A stretch of 64,000 bases of DNA from the NCBI GenBank assembly GCA_035222895.1, contig JAVYIG010009919.1:1-64000 (forward strand). Direction: 5' to 3'. Both the position numbers and the translations under genes were made by a program. The DNA comes from Strongylocentrotus droebachiensis (Eukaryota; Echinodermata; Echinoidea; Camarodonta; Strongylocentrotidae). The stretch's first letter is position 1; each line of letters starts with the position of its first letter. This document shows, piece by piece, positions 12,776 through 26,500 of this stretch. The notes beneath the pieces are model-generated. The model ran no database searches and had not been told where the DNA came from. It saw nothing but the letters and a program-made list of their open reading frames with translations.

Positions 12776-12839
12776 ATTGATCAATCTTGACGGATCAATC
12801 TTTAATGATCAATCGTTACGGATCAATATTTATTGATCA
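12776..12839. repeat. Short GATCAAT array
   Basis: TTGATCAAT and GGATCAATC units recur about every 15 bases, five times in 64 bases. Confidence 0.75.
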
Positions 12840-13992
12840 GTAAAGTTCTGAGAGGATATGAACTTTATCTATTAAGAATAAATCATACTGTCACAATCAT
12901 TTCCATGAAAAGAGGTCAGAAAAATTATTTCAATTTTATGAACAATGATGCATGTATTTTAACTTTCAACTGTTTGCCATCATCCTTCAATTCCATCAAA
13001 TTTCAAAACATTTACAGCTCCGCCATCCAAAATTTATTTGGATATTTACATTTGAATTGCCACACTGACGTCTAAAACTTGTATGTCATTAAAATTCATG
13101 CTAAATATACATGTACATCTTATCATTCTTTCCTGCCAAATGTTGAAGTAAAAGTCGATAAAACTTGGCCGTGTGGAGTCAATTTGAGGAATACACGTGC
13201 AACACAATATAAATTAGACATTTAAAAATTCATTATCTCTTGCGGGTCTGCTTTTTGCACAAACAGTTCATGGATACCTTTCAATGAATTTAAGAACAAA
13301 GTGACATAAAAATCCATATTGATAAGAATTCTTACTTTCCATTTTAAAAAAGCCAAAGGACTCGGTTCACAACATTGGCAAATTTTAGAGGTAGAATGTC
13401 TTTGCAGCTTTGGTAATGAACTTCACTTACTTCAAACTAGCACCAGTAAAAAATGGGGAAACATATTAAAACGTTTTTAATTTTGTATTGTTTCGCTTGG
13501 CTATCAATGGGGACTCTACTTTTATTGGTGTGACATACATGTACGACTGTACAGTTGTATCAGTTACCCGTTTCATTACAAATTTATAAAGGGATCTGTT
13601 AACACTGCAAACCAAGTTAGAAAGAAAAAAGGTAAAATATTTTTCAGAATTATAAACATTAAATCTTGTCAAAAAATAAACAGGATATATCAATTAAATT
13701 ACAACCGATGATAACGGATGCTTTGATTAAACATTTTGAATTGGAAAGGGAGTGTTTCAACTGTGCCAACATCAGTTCTAAAATTTTTGAAAAGAGCAAA
13801 TAGCAGAGTTTCAAGCAAAGCAATTATTGCAAAACATGAAACTTTTGCAAATTTCATTAGTAGCCAAGATTTGTGAAAGGTCTAATGGTTATATGCTTCA
13901 AAATATGTGTATCACAACAAGTTTGGCAATTTGAGAAATCTTCTTCAGCGATATACACAAAATTTTGTTTCATAAAAATTGTTTCTTTAAGC

Positions 13993-14221
13993 CTCGTTAA
14001 GATGTGAGGTGGTAAACTGCTGCATTTTTTAAAGACGTAAAATGTAAAAACCTTTCACATAACACAGAGCTCGTTAAGATGTGTGGTGGTAAAAAGCTGC
14101 GTCTTTTAATTACATAAAATGTAAAACCTTTCACATAACACAGAGCTCGTTAAGATGTGTGGTGGTAAAAAGCTGCGTCTTTTAATTACATAAAATGTAA
14201 AACCTTTCACATAACACAGAG
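13993..14221. repeat. Three tandem copies of a 76-77 bp unit
   Basis: Copies start at 13993, 14070 and 14146 with CTCGTTAAGATGTG and end AACACAGAG. Copies 2 and 3 are almost identical; copy 1 is diverged. Confidence 0.92.
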
Positions 14222-15883
14222 CTAAGTGAATACACATAGGACCTTTGTTGCAGGCTTTTGCAATTCATTTACACATAAAACAAATGCCTTTTTTTTTTTT
14301 ATTGTCAAATCTGAACTGTCAATGAGCATATAAAAAATAACCTTTACTTTTTATAAAACTTACATGTAACAAGATTAATCAATGTTGGCTAATGTTGTTG
14401 CAATGCAAAGGTCGTTGGAAGAGAACAAATGTCGTAAAATTTAATTTGTCTAACAGTTCCATGCATACACCCTTTTCCATTTAAGCATCTTATTACATCT
14501 ACAGTTTGAACCCTATTAGTATATTTCTACCCGCATATAGTCCTTGGGATAATAATGAATGGTTTTGGTCCACTGGTTTCCCAAAAATACAGATTTGCAT
14601 AAGATATCAGATTTCAAAATAATGCACCTAAATCTAATTTCTCTTCCACCCCCGCCCCCCACTGCAAACTAGGATGAAGGATGTGTTTACATACTCCTAA
14701 CACATTTTGAATGTTAAACACTTAAATCAAATGTGGTCCTACGCTTTGGACATACTTCAATTTAAAAAAAACTCCCTTAATGAAGTAAAGGAAAACAGAG
14801 AAAAATGAGGTAAAAATGTATACTTAACTGTTAAATACATGCAAAGGAAGAAATAAACAAGCTATAGCCTAAGTATATACAAATCGTTTCATATGCAAAT
14901 GCGAACACAAAACATGTATTTACCATCAATATCGAAGAGAAAATAGTAAAACAAAAATAAGAGGCAAAGAATAATTGCCTATTATATTATTGTCTTTAGA
15001 GAACATTTCATGCTCTGTTCACAGTGAGACTGTATGATAACTTTCTTATAAAAATGGTTATCCTTAACAAACTAAAACGTACTCTGTACAACTCTGGTTT
15101 TCAGTGCGAACACATCACTGATATATTAGTAAAATACTATGTTAGATAGCTGCTAGTAGTTCCAACAACAAAAAAAGGATGATATAAGGTCAGAAATTCT
15201 AAATCAAGTGAAAAAAGTTTGCTAAGAAAGAGTTTAGAGAAGCATTTCATTCAAAATCTTTCTCACTAATTTCTAGTTTTTTATTCACATTCCTATGTTA
15301 CGCTCATGCAGAGCTAATTTTCTCAAGGTTTTCAAGATGCTCTGTCTCTATTTTTTGTTCCTTGTGAAATTTGAATATTATAAATAGTAAAATGACCATG
15401 CTTAGTAATAATACCAGAATAATACAGCAATTTTGTGTAAAAATGTAATAATTTTTTTTGGACAAATCACTCAGCCTTTCATACAAATAAATGACAAATG
15501 TTATCTCTGCAGTTTTCCAAACACAGGTTATATATGAGAGCTGCTACAAAACAATGCGAATCCCTTCACTCAATAAAAAGGTGACCAAAAAACAGAGACT
15601 TAAGACATGAAACTCTTTCTTCGGTTCAAGATCCTATTCTACGGTACTCTCCACTACATCGAAGGACTGCATCAGCGACAGCGCAAGCGACGGCAATAGA
15701 TCTGAAGAAGCTTGCAGCATGGCGAGTGAAAGTTAATCTGTCTGTAAGACTTGACGCTCCTGGCACTCCAAAGTTATTACCCTGGCTTTAGAATGGTTGC
15801 TGTAAGGGTGCTCGAGCATTTTGAGGAATTAATTCCTGCCAGGTGCCCATTTAGCTCTGGGTTAACGGTGACAAAATAATGCA

Positions 15884-16615
15884 CCTTTCGGGACAATCAT
15901 TCCACATTTTGGGGTTTGGCTCAATAACTTTTGATACAAAAGCTTTAAAAAAATATGCCAGATGCATGAGTTAGAAAGGACACTTTTTTGTGGACACATT
16001 GCATTTTTTTTTGTTTCATGACTATATTGCGTTTGATACCAGGGGAGTGTTTCACAAAGATCCTAAGTAGAACTTAACACTAAGTTGGACTTAAAAATTA
16101 TGGACAGCCATTGGAGCCTTAAAATGAAATATATTAAAAAGCAGAAATTCAAGTATTTTAGACTTTTTTATAAATTCCACATCAAGAACATAGAATCTCC
16201 CATGATAATAGAAAATATGAATGATTTGAATCAACATTTTATGTCTTTTAAAGTAACTTTTACAAAATGTTTTCAAGGATGCTAATGGCTTTCCATATTT
16301 TTTAAGTCCAACTTAGAGTTAAGTTCTACTTAGGATCTTTGTGAAACACCCCCCAGGAATTCTAAAAAGGAAAATGGGCTTTAAAATCCTTTAATTGGCA
16401 ACACTTTGAAAGATTCAAGATCATTGTTTTTAGATCAAAATTTGCAATTTTTAAAACTTTTTAACAACATTATTGCCCATGTGTATAATTTCTTCGGAGA
16501 CATGACATTTTTATTTTAAGAATGTAGAAATAAAAGAAAAATATTATTGTTGCCAATTTGAAAAACATCTGTCATGGTATCAATATAGCCGTAATATAAA
16601 TGTTGTCCTGAAAGG
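15884..16615. mobile_element. Non-autonomous DNA element with CCTTTCGGGACAA ends
   Basis: The left CCTTTCGGGACAA (15884-15896) is inverted at the right as TTGTCCTGAAAGG (16603-16615). It encloses the palindromic MITE at 16041-16356, so it is older. Its left 45 bases also resemble 23044-23090 in GREB1 intron 22. Confidence 0.6.
16041..16356. mobile_element. Palindromic MITE, second copy, nested
   Basis: Same family as 11851-12161, in opposite orientation, ending GTGAAACACCCCCC. Inserted inside the 15884-16615 element. Confidence 0.88.
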
Positions 16616-16700
16616 TTTTGTGTCTTGCCAAAGGATATTAGTACCATGCGAGGGACTCAAACGCTTTGTAGTCCAGCGTTCATGTATAATTAGTAGGGCA

Positions 16701-16856
16701 AACCTGGGGTGCGTTTCACAAAACTTGTCATCAGTGTCAAATGACAGTTTTTGTTATAAGCTACTGAAATCCTTGCTTCTGATTGGTTATCAACAGATTT
16801 GTCACTGATTTTTGTCGTTTTTCGTTGAAAAAAAGACTTTGTGAAACGGGTCCCTG
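16701..16856. mobile_element. Short MITE in the presumed GREB1 3' UTR
   Basis: Bounded by GCGTTTCACAAAACTTGTCA and GACTTTGTGAAACGGG; the internal CTTCTGATTGGTTATCA matches, inverted, the copy at 52668-52818. It lies 51 bases after the GREB1 stop codon and so is probably transcribed. Confidence 0.75.
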
Positions 16857-16907
16857 AAGTTGTTTATACAGGTTGGATTGTGTCTCATGACCGTTCCTCC
16901 TTGTGTC

Positions 16908-17083
16908 TTACGACCGTTCCTCCTCGTGACGTCCCGTCAGCATGAAGAGGGGTTGCTCGGCGGCTACATTGGCCGTCTGGAACTCGTCGCGTAGTCTGAA
17001 TCTCCACTGCTCCTCCAGGTCTAGTTGGACAACCTGACGTCGCAGCGAGTTCCGATCTGAACTGATCAGGCATAGCCGAGCAC
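16908..17083 (-). CDS. GREB1: GREB1 exon 30 (last)
   Basis: Residues 2064-2121 and [23 protein letters not shown], then PLFMLTGRH, matching the human C-terminus, plus a short EEERS end. Acceptor cccag. Confidence 0.95.
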
Positions 17084-17502
17084 CTGGGGAAGAAATAAAT
17101 AATGTCACTAATATTATAGCATTTACATTTAATTTAATCACAAAAATTACTAACATGTACATTACCGTATATAACGGTGTATAAACCGCACTTTTTTGCC
17201 GCCGAAAAATTTTTCAAAGTCGGGGGTGCGGTTTATACACGGTACACCAAAAGTTTCAATTTATGCCCCTCCACCTGGCGCTATGCCTGGCAATGTCTCC
17301 CAGCTCGGTAATCGGTGTGTTGACTCACCACTCGGAAACTAGAACAACACTCAAATTTGTCTGTCATCTTGGTTTGAAAGTAATCTTTCTGATAGATCTC
17401 AATATGTAGTTTATAATAATAATTCCTCCAATTTTTCTTCTATTACATGGTGTACCACAAGGTTCTATCCTAGGTCCCTACTGTTTTTTAATTTACAGTA
17501 CC

Positions 17503-17536
<34 letters not shown>

Positions 17537-20500
17537 GGCTAAAAAGAGGGTTACGGTTAATACACGAGGGCGGTTTATACAACGTTATTTACGGTATACA
17601 TCCTGCCATACTCAGTCTAGTTGATAGTAGTTGTGAGTCCAAAGAATCAAGTACAACTTAAAGATAAAGGTGAGTTCTGGTCAGGCGATTGCATTGTGAA
17701 AAAAACGGTGTGGAATCGATCAGAAAAGGTTGATCATCTAGCATATGTATTGGTGTGTACTGCAAGGTTCTAGAATCATCAAAATGATAGGAAATTAAGC
17801 CCAGTCTTGGTAAAGTTACAAGCACTGTACACAATAATATGTATATGGGACTAAACGAACATGTGGCATGAAAATCTGTCCTGATTGTTATGCTGTTACA
17901 TGCCATATTTAGAATATCAAGGCATTTGAAGAGCCATGCTTTTCAGGGAACATTTTTTATCTGATATTCTTCCCCACTTGCTTAAAAACAATGATAATGC
18001 TCACAAATTATCGTCCATCTCTTTCCAGAACTCAACCTGCTCTTTAATAGAGGTTGTGAGTACCGGTACAATGAATCAAGTATAACTTAAAACGTATATA
18101 TCCAGATGATTTGAAAGTGAGAACTCCCCTTTGATAAACTTGAATGCTTGAAATTCTTAAAAGGCTTCAAATGATTCAAAAGTGTGAACTCACCATTGAT
18201 AAACTTGAAATGCTTGAGGAACTCCCGTTCCATTGTGGAATGGCACATAAAGAGAAGAAGGCCACTGAAGCGTGTATTCTCAATCAAGTCTGCGGATGGC
18301 TGTTGACTGGACGATGCAAAGTGCACTGGAATAATGACAAGGAGTGGGATACATGACGATATGAAATCTAGTATAAAGCATATTCCAGAGAAATTCCTAA
18401 CCGTTGCATCTGCTGCATGTCCAATACATCATAACCCTTTTGCGACATTCGTTCTGAAACTACAAATTCTGATGGCCTCCGAATTGGTCCCAGGACATGA
18501 TTGTTTAGATCCAATCTCTAATCAACATTTCTAATCGTTATCATTATCCTATCAAGAAAGGTTGCTTTTCTTTTCTACCTTGGTTTTCTCACTCGACCAA
18601 ACTACATTGCATGTATATCCTAAAGGATTCAATGTATTTGGCACCTTGAATTGCTAGAAATAAATGTTTCTAGATCTCATGAACATTAGTCTGACCAGTA
18701 TGTCAAAACTCAATGCACTTGAGTTGAGATCAACTTACCTGCTATCCGGGGGCCTAGGTTAAAATAGCAATCGACTGCCAACACTGGGTTATCAGCATTA
18801 TCCACCGCTGATGGAAAGATGCGCTTCTCGCTCATCCTCTCCAGAAAGCGCTCCATCAGGAACTGGGGCGGGGCCGCCAGGGGGATCAGCTCCTCTGAGT
18901 CTGGGGCGCGGACATAGCTGGAAGGGTTGATGGTGTGGTGGGAAGGGGGCTTCTTGTGGGGCATAGCCATCGGGTGGGGCTTGGGGGTGAAATGGGCGAG
19001 GTTGTTGGCCTCGATGGACTTGACCATGACGGAGATGTAGTCCAGACGAACCAAGGTGTGGCCTTCAGATGCGAGCTTCAAATTGAAGTCGATATCCTCG
19101 TTGAAAAATCTGGAGGATAATATTAATATTCGAATTACTGTTGTGTTGCTAGAAGACGGTTGACCAGTGGAATATCTTCTTTGCTAATATATTACAACCT
19201 ACATGTATCATATCCAACTCTACGTGTCTCTCTCTACATGTACCTCTGTTCTCTTTCTTTGGCATCTGTCCACCTTGTCCACCTTCTCTATCTCCTCTTC
19301 TCCCTCCCTCCTGCTCAGTCTCATCTACCCATACACTTTGACCCTCTCTCTTTTCCACCCCAACCATATATTCCTCTCCCCCTGGGTATGTCTCTTTCTT
19401 TCCATCTATCTATATAATAATAATAATATTCAGCTTGTATATAGCGCTTAATACATCATGTACGTCTCTAAGGGCTTTACAGATATACTATTACCCCAGT
19501 CATTGGATTCAGTGCTTGCCCGCACACAATGTGTGCACAATCTCCACTCCCTGGGGAGCATTCCAGCCAGGCGTTACTTGACGCTCAAAATCTGTTTGAC
19601 CAACAATGACGGTCGCATCCTACCGGGTACCCATTTTAACACCTGGGTGGAGAGTAGCAAGTGTAGCAAGTGTATATCCCCTTTCTCTCTCTATCTCCCG
19701 TTCTCTATCTATCTCTCCCGCTCTCTGTCTCTCTCTCTCTCTCTCTCCATCTCTCATTCTCTATCGATCTCTCCCACACTCTCTCTCTCTCTCTCTCGCT
19801 CTCTCTCTCCATCTACATCTCTCATTCTCTATCTATCTCTCCCACTCTCTGTCTCTCTCTCCTTCTCCTTCTCTCTCTCTCTCTCTCTCTCTCCCTCCAT
19901 CTCTCCCACTCTCTGTGATTGTCACGCTCTCACTCCCCACTTACCTGTTAAAGCCATAGTCCACATTCCTGGCTCTGTCCACATTGAGAAAGATCATGTT
20001 GAAGAGGTGACACTGCTTTGTCTGGGTCGCGGCCGTCATCGAGGTTGAAACACTGATTGCCGGTTGGCTGCTCCATTGCTGAACACCGAGGGCAGTGTAC
20101 GTCTCAATGTCTGGGATGCCTTCTATCGTCTCCAAGACGGTCTTCAACGGCACAACTTTGTCACTCCTGAGAATTTGTAGAAACCAGTCATCCTCGTTAA
20201 GACCAAACTAATTGTAACTGTTAGACAGAGCATGCACTTAAACCTGTATACAAGACCACTTAAGATAGGCAAGGGCGAAGGTCTCTCTGTAATCAGGCTT
20301 TTACAGACGTGTATCAATCAGATATGATTATTTTATTCTTGGCAAGACAGATCTTTAACTAGAATACTCAAAAACAATGACTCAAAGAGAAACAAGGCAT
20401 GAGATTACCAATACCATCCATTTAAATTTAAAATTAAGTATCACATGCTTATCACCATACAATGTACCATATAGTGCATAGATCTAGTCACCAGTAATGA

Positions 20501-23500
20501 CATTATATTTGACCTTCGACATATGACCTCAGTGAAATATGACATAATACTCATGCATTCTGAATCTGTTGGTTCACATAATTCATAAAATTCATACAAT
20601 GGCTTAGGAGGTGCGATAGCTCAGGTGGTAGAGCAGTGGTCTTGTAATCCAGCGACCCGGGTTCGATACCGAGTCGATGCGCTAGTGCCCTTTGGTAAGG
20701 CATTAATCCTCATTACCAGGTCCCTCGGAGAGGACCTAAAGCCGTCGGTCCTCTGGCTGCTTACTAACAAGCATTTATGCTTTCTTAGCAGTCAGGTAAA
20801 ATAACCACCACTAAATGCATAGATCTAGTCACCAATAATGTCATTACATGTATATTTGACTTTCGACCTCTGACCTCAGTGAAATATGACATAATACTGT
20901 TGAGTCACATAATTTATAAAATTCATACAATGGCTAGATCTAATTGAACTTACTCGTGATGTTCGGCGCCACTGCCAGAGGTCAACCTCCAGGTCACGCA
21001 GTTGTCCTCCATCAGAGCAATAAAAGGCCAGACGACATCGGGCTGTAGACCAAGCTTGCTTTGACGGTTCTTCTCTAGTTCAAGATTCCTGGACGCAAGC
21101 TCTTTGATGAAGTACTTGGCAGCACCTGGAAGGTCAATGGTCGAACAGATTTTGAGTAGAGTTGAAATCAAATGTATAAGTGTTTTACAAACCAAAACAG
21201 AAGCAATTCTTTTTCATAAACATGTATGACCGTTTGATCTTTGACATCACGACCCTAAAATCTAATCAGTTCATTGGCTCTGCAAGATACATACATGTCC
21301 TGAGTTTGATGGTAGTCTGTCCATCAGTTCTATTTATATTGCGATCACAAGCTATTTTTGCATACATAAGGAGCCCTGTGACCTTTGACCTCATGATTCC
21401 AAAATCTAAGCAGTTCATTGGCTAAGTAAGATACATAGACCTACATGACCCAAGTTGGCAGGAATCCATCCATTGGTTCTTGAGATAACATGATCACGAA
21501 AACGGGACGTACGGATGGACCGACAACCAGAAAACATAATGCCTCCAGCTACGTTGCAGCGGAGACATAAAAACATGGACATTAAATTAAATCATTGACA
21601 CTGATTAACCCACCTGTCCCTGCTTCGTTGGCCACAGAGGGCAGTATAAGCAGCACATGATTCGGCCACTGCTTCTCGTACGCCAAGGCATCCTTCTGCT
21701 TGCAGACGATGATGTGAACATGTTTGCTGCCCTCCATGGTGTGATAGAGGTTAATCAAGGCTTGCTCCTGGCGACCGAAGGATGGCATGAAGATGGGCGT
21801 CTTCACAGCATTGGGACCCTGTTTAAGATGGAAGAAAGGAATAGATCCACAGTCACTTTAGATGCATGGCAACATTCAAGGTTAAATAAACAATGTTTGA
21901 AATCTTTCAAAATCCTTAAATTAATCCCTAAAATCTTAAATGATCTAAATTCCATGCAACAGTTCTACTGGGTTTAGCTATTGGAAAAGTGAGATTTACC
22001 AAAGCCATTTTCACACGCTATTTTTTTCTGCCTGAAAATTTCTTAGTTTCCCAGGGATCTTTCCATTAGCTTCCTAAAGGGGGCATCTTACTGAGCAGCA
22101 AATGCTTGCGAATGTAGCAATTGTGGGGTTTCACCAGGGGTTGTTAAAGGTTGCAAGATAGTTTGCAAACAGTTTTCATTATCGCAAAGAAATTTTGAAC
22201 ATGTTCAAAATTTCTTTACCACAAGAAAAACTGGCAAAACCCCAAATTCATATGAATTAGGACGAGCTCTTCAGGAGGTACGTACTGTATCTCACTGAGA
22301 GGCAAGTACAAACCTGTTCTTGTTTGGTTGGTAGGACCATGCTGGAAAGCTGACCGCTCTGCTGGACGAACACAAAGTGTTTCTCCTGTTGGGCTGGTAT
22401 CACAAACTGCATCTCCACCTCACCGTAATACCTCGTGTTCAGCTGCACGCTGTATGCCTTCGTTTCCCTTGCCTGCAAAAAATGTGGAAAATAAAAGCAT
22501 AAAATATATGACCTTGTGAAATTTGCAAATCTTAGCTGCTTTTTCAGGTAGAAAGGTCCGTTTTCATTCTTTATTTTTGTAGGTGTTTTTTTTTAAACCT
22601 ATAATCACTTTATTTCCAGTCTATTGGAGAAAACGAGAATGGTAAAACTGGTTACTTTTTTGAAGCACTTCATGATCATTTGGAAGAGCAACTTTTTTTA
22701 GGGCTTCAATATTACACCATATCACAGACACTGATAACACGTGGCCTTTAAATCAAGGTCCATCCATGTACACCTATATACATCTACATTCAACTACAAG
22801 TGAGAAGTTGACCTACCTCCGTAGCTGTGAGGTACTTATAATGCTGACACTGCTCACAGTGGTGGAAGGCATTGTGAGCGCTGTACTTGGTCAGTCTCAT
22901 CGACGTTGTCTGCCTCTTGGGATCTTTCCTCTGGTCCAACGCAGAAAACACTAAAGCATGCAATGAACAAACAGATTGTACTTGACTTGGGTCAAACATT
23001 CAAGATATCATTTGATCAGCACTTAGACATAGCTAGCCTTAACCCTTTCACAACAATTATTCCATATTTTGGGGTAATTGGCTCAATAATCTGACCCTTA
23101 ACCTGACCCTTACTTTTACATGAAATTATGATATGGCTTAACTTTAGAATACCCCACCAATAGGGTTTATGGGGCCCACTTCACTGAGAATTAAAAAAAA
23201 ACTGTCAATTTGTTAATATTTTTTTTATAATTCCATTTGATTTAGTAATATTTAATTAAGCTAAATCCCCAATTTAGGGTAAAAATAATTACCTTATATA
23301 GTTGATTAATAGCAATTAATTTGTGTGAATTAATGACATTCAGGTGCTTGATGAAAACTAAAAATCTGAACTAAATATCTAAAATGGTGCAGTTTTTTTA
23401 TTTTTCAATCTAGTTTGTAGAGTAGAAAGATATCATTTTGAAGGGCATTTCTGCTCTACAAGAATCACTCAATGTGTAAGTGTTTGCTGCCATGCATCTG

Positions 23501-26500
23501 TAGGTGAAGACCTGAACAATCTTGCATTCCTACCACATGGGTCATTGCATGTAGTCACAGTGTATCACATTTGTACACCAAAATGCCACGAAAACACCAG
23601 GGATTTGTCAGAAAGAGGAAAGGTTTCAATGGAACCAGGTGGGATGGTGTCAAAAGAGCCAAAAAAGATGATGCTACAGTTCCTCTACAAGAGACAGCTT
23701 CAGAAAGGAAGCTGAGACTAAACAATGCCCCTGCAGCCCAAAAAATACAGCCTTGTCCCACCCATAAGGAAATGCGTCAAGTTTTGGAGGGCTATTTCCT
23801 GATCAGTGGGCCTCTCCTGACATCTGCCCTAAAAGAAGCTCATGTATGCCCAGGAGGTAAGATAATGTTAAAACCTGTATTTCATATGATGAGTGTCATG
23901 TTTGTTTTATAGTTTTTGCTTACTTTAAAAGGTTAATGATACTTGATAGGCCTAGAGTAAAGGAGGGGGTAATCGACCATCTCCAGTTTTCGGCCGATTG
24001 GTTGGATGCATGGTAAAATCCCTTTAAAATACATCGCATTTTAGCATATCACGTATCCCACACATACCATACCATGCCAGAGTCACTGAAGAACCACATT
24101 TGCAATGGAAAATATATCCTAAAATATCACATTTTAGCGATGTAATCGGCGGTCCCGCTACCCAAATCAGAAAAATCGAGTAGACTATCTTACGCGTGTC
24201 TGTAACTTGTAAGAAATATGAGCTTTAAATGAGCTTTAATTCATGTATTTTTCAGATTTAGAGCCCGATTTTGTGCGAGTCGCACGCTCAAAAGTATCTC
24301 ATCGCATGTATTAAATCAATGCAGCCGGACACCGCAAAGCACACACGATATCTCTGTCTAATTCAGATTCCAATTCAACGCAGTGCTAGTTTTCAACACG
24401 AGCACCGGGGAGCTCCGGCATGGGATACCTGCTCCGCCCGCTAGTGCTATATCAGCGCGGAAACGCGCGGCGTGTGTGTGCGATTCCTATTGACTTTGTA
24501 CATGCGGTCGAAAACTGGCTCGCTATGTCGATAACTGCCTCCGAAACAGTGAAAATTGAAATGAATATTGTCATGGCAATTCATGATTTTTTTCTGGGAT
24601 TCTTTTTTTGTTTAAATAATAATAATATTTGCTTTATGATTTAAACAAGAAATGATAATAAATGGAAGTAAAGAGTCCCAAAAATAGGATTTTGTCTTGA
24701 GTGGTAAAAAAAAAAACTCCTTTACTCTAACTCTGATTAGATATCAAGCTCGAGTGAAGCTCAAATTTAATCTGCCTGAAACTGAGAGCTAAATAATCGT
24801 GGTACAATAATTTAGACATTTATGGAATAGATCTATATATTTCTTATAAACACAAAAGTGAACATGAAATATAGTGTATATCTATTTGCACATATTGAGG
24901 GAAATCTTGGACACTTGTAGATCTAACTACATCATAGTGATTAACAGGTTTCTATATGATTGCAATTGCAGGACACCTAATTCCACTGGAGGATGCATCA
25001 CAACGGCATGGGTTCCGATCATTCCTCATCCTCCAGTGTTCTGTCTGTAAGGCAGAGCACTCATTCCTGACCTCTGAAAATATCTTCAAGGGAAAAAGGC
25101 CAGGAACCTGTTCCGATATTAACAGGAGGGCAGTAATGGCAGCATCAGAGGTCGGACTGGGCAGAGTGGCACTTGCTGATCTCACCAGTATACTTGGACT
25201 CCCCCCGCCACCAGTTCAGCAGAGCTACCAGCGCCATTTGAAAGCCATAGCAAAGGCTACAGATACGGTAAGGAACATCATTCAAGGATTTGTCAAAAAG
25301 AAAATATCAGAATGAAGCTATCATTTTTGAGTATCTCATGCTTTTGCATAAACATGTCACTAATAAGCTGTTTTATTTTTATTTTATTTTTATTTTATTG
25401 ACAGGCTGCCGAAGACCAAATGAAGGAGGCCTCACAGCGCCTGAGGGACAAGGCTAGGGAGAAGAACCCCTCCATCGGACCTGACGATATTGTTGATGTG
25501 GCAGTCTCATTCGATGGTACATGGCATAAGCGTGGGCACTCGTCGAATCATGGGGTGGGGGTGGTGATGTCAGTAGATACAGGGGAGGTTTTGGATCATG
25601 AGGTTTTATCAAAAGTATGTAATAAATGTAGTGCTCGGAAGGGATGGGATAAGGAGGGGGATAGGTATAAGAAGTGGAAGGCAGGGCATGTATGTCATGG
25701 GAGTCACAAGGGTAGTAGTGGAGGGATGGAAGCAGTAACAGCTCAAACTATGTGGCGTAGGGCAGAAACTAAATATAGATTAAGATATAAATTCATGCTT
25801 AGTGATGGGGATAGTAGTTCTTTTGAGAGTGTAGAAGGGATCTATGGGGAAGGGCATAAGGTATATAAGATGGAGTGTGTAGGGCATGTAGGGAAAAGGA
25901 TGTACAAAGCATTGGACAACTTCCGTAAAAATCATTCAGGTCAAAAATTAGATGATGGTAAGTGGGTAGGGTATGGGAAGAATAGGCTAAGGGGAACATC
26001 AGATACACAATCAATAGGAAGATTATCTAGGCTTTATAGGGGTGCAATACGTAGGAATGCTAATAGGGACGTGTTAGATAATGTAGAAGATAAGGCTAAA
26101 GCTGTAGAAAAAATGCGCAGGGCGGTATTGGCTGTTCTTTATCACTCAGTAATGCTGAGTGATAATGACGTGCGTCACCAGTACTGTCCCGACAATGGCT
26201 GGTGTGAGTACAAAAACAATGGCAAACTGGATTACAACGAGAATCACTTAGACCCTGTGTTTCTCAAGTACCTGTTGCCTATATTCACGCGACTCAGTGA
26301 CCCAGATCTCCTTGAGAGATGCCTCCCAGGTCTCACCCAGAACCAGAATGAGAGCTTCAATGCTCTCATCTGGAAAAGGTGCCCTAAACACCTGTGGAGA
26401 GGTTCACGTGTTGTTCGGACTGCAGCAAACCTTGCAGCTCTTTCGTTCAACTGTGGCGCAGAGAATGGTCGCTACAGAACTTTCAAACACCTAGATCTCA

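Larger units (their letters stand above)
5830..16907. other. Intergenic region between convergent genes (11 kb)
   Basis: No ORF here looks like a protein. Apart from the repeats listed separately, 6500-8260, 8700-9460 and 9750-15600 are AT-rich with no family I recognise. The PLA2 gene ends at its left and the minus-strand GREB1 homologue ends at its right, so some of the right part is 3' UTR of GREB1. The AT content makes TTTATT signals too common to place the cleavage site. Confidence 0.6.
17084..18193 (-). other. GREB1 intron 29
   Basis: A TA-flanked MITE with an RT fragment inside (17165-17594) and a dispersed repeat (17650-17880). 18060-18190 repeats parts of exon 29's border region (ATTGATAAACTTGAA twice). 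Confidence 0.75.

Noticed and set aside
19458-20048. 196-aa ORF rich in SLSLSL
   Set aside because: Translation of a CT microsatellite running antisense into GREB1 exon 27.
20608-20690. Possible tRNA-Thr gene
   Set aside because: A and B boxes are good but the acceptor stem does not pair, and the sequence continues into a SINE body shared with 36474 and 63066.
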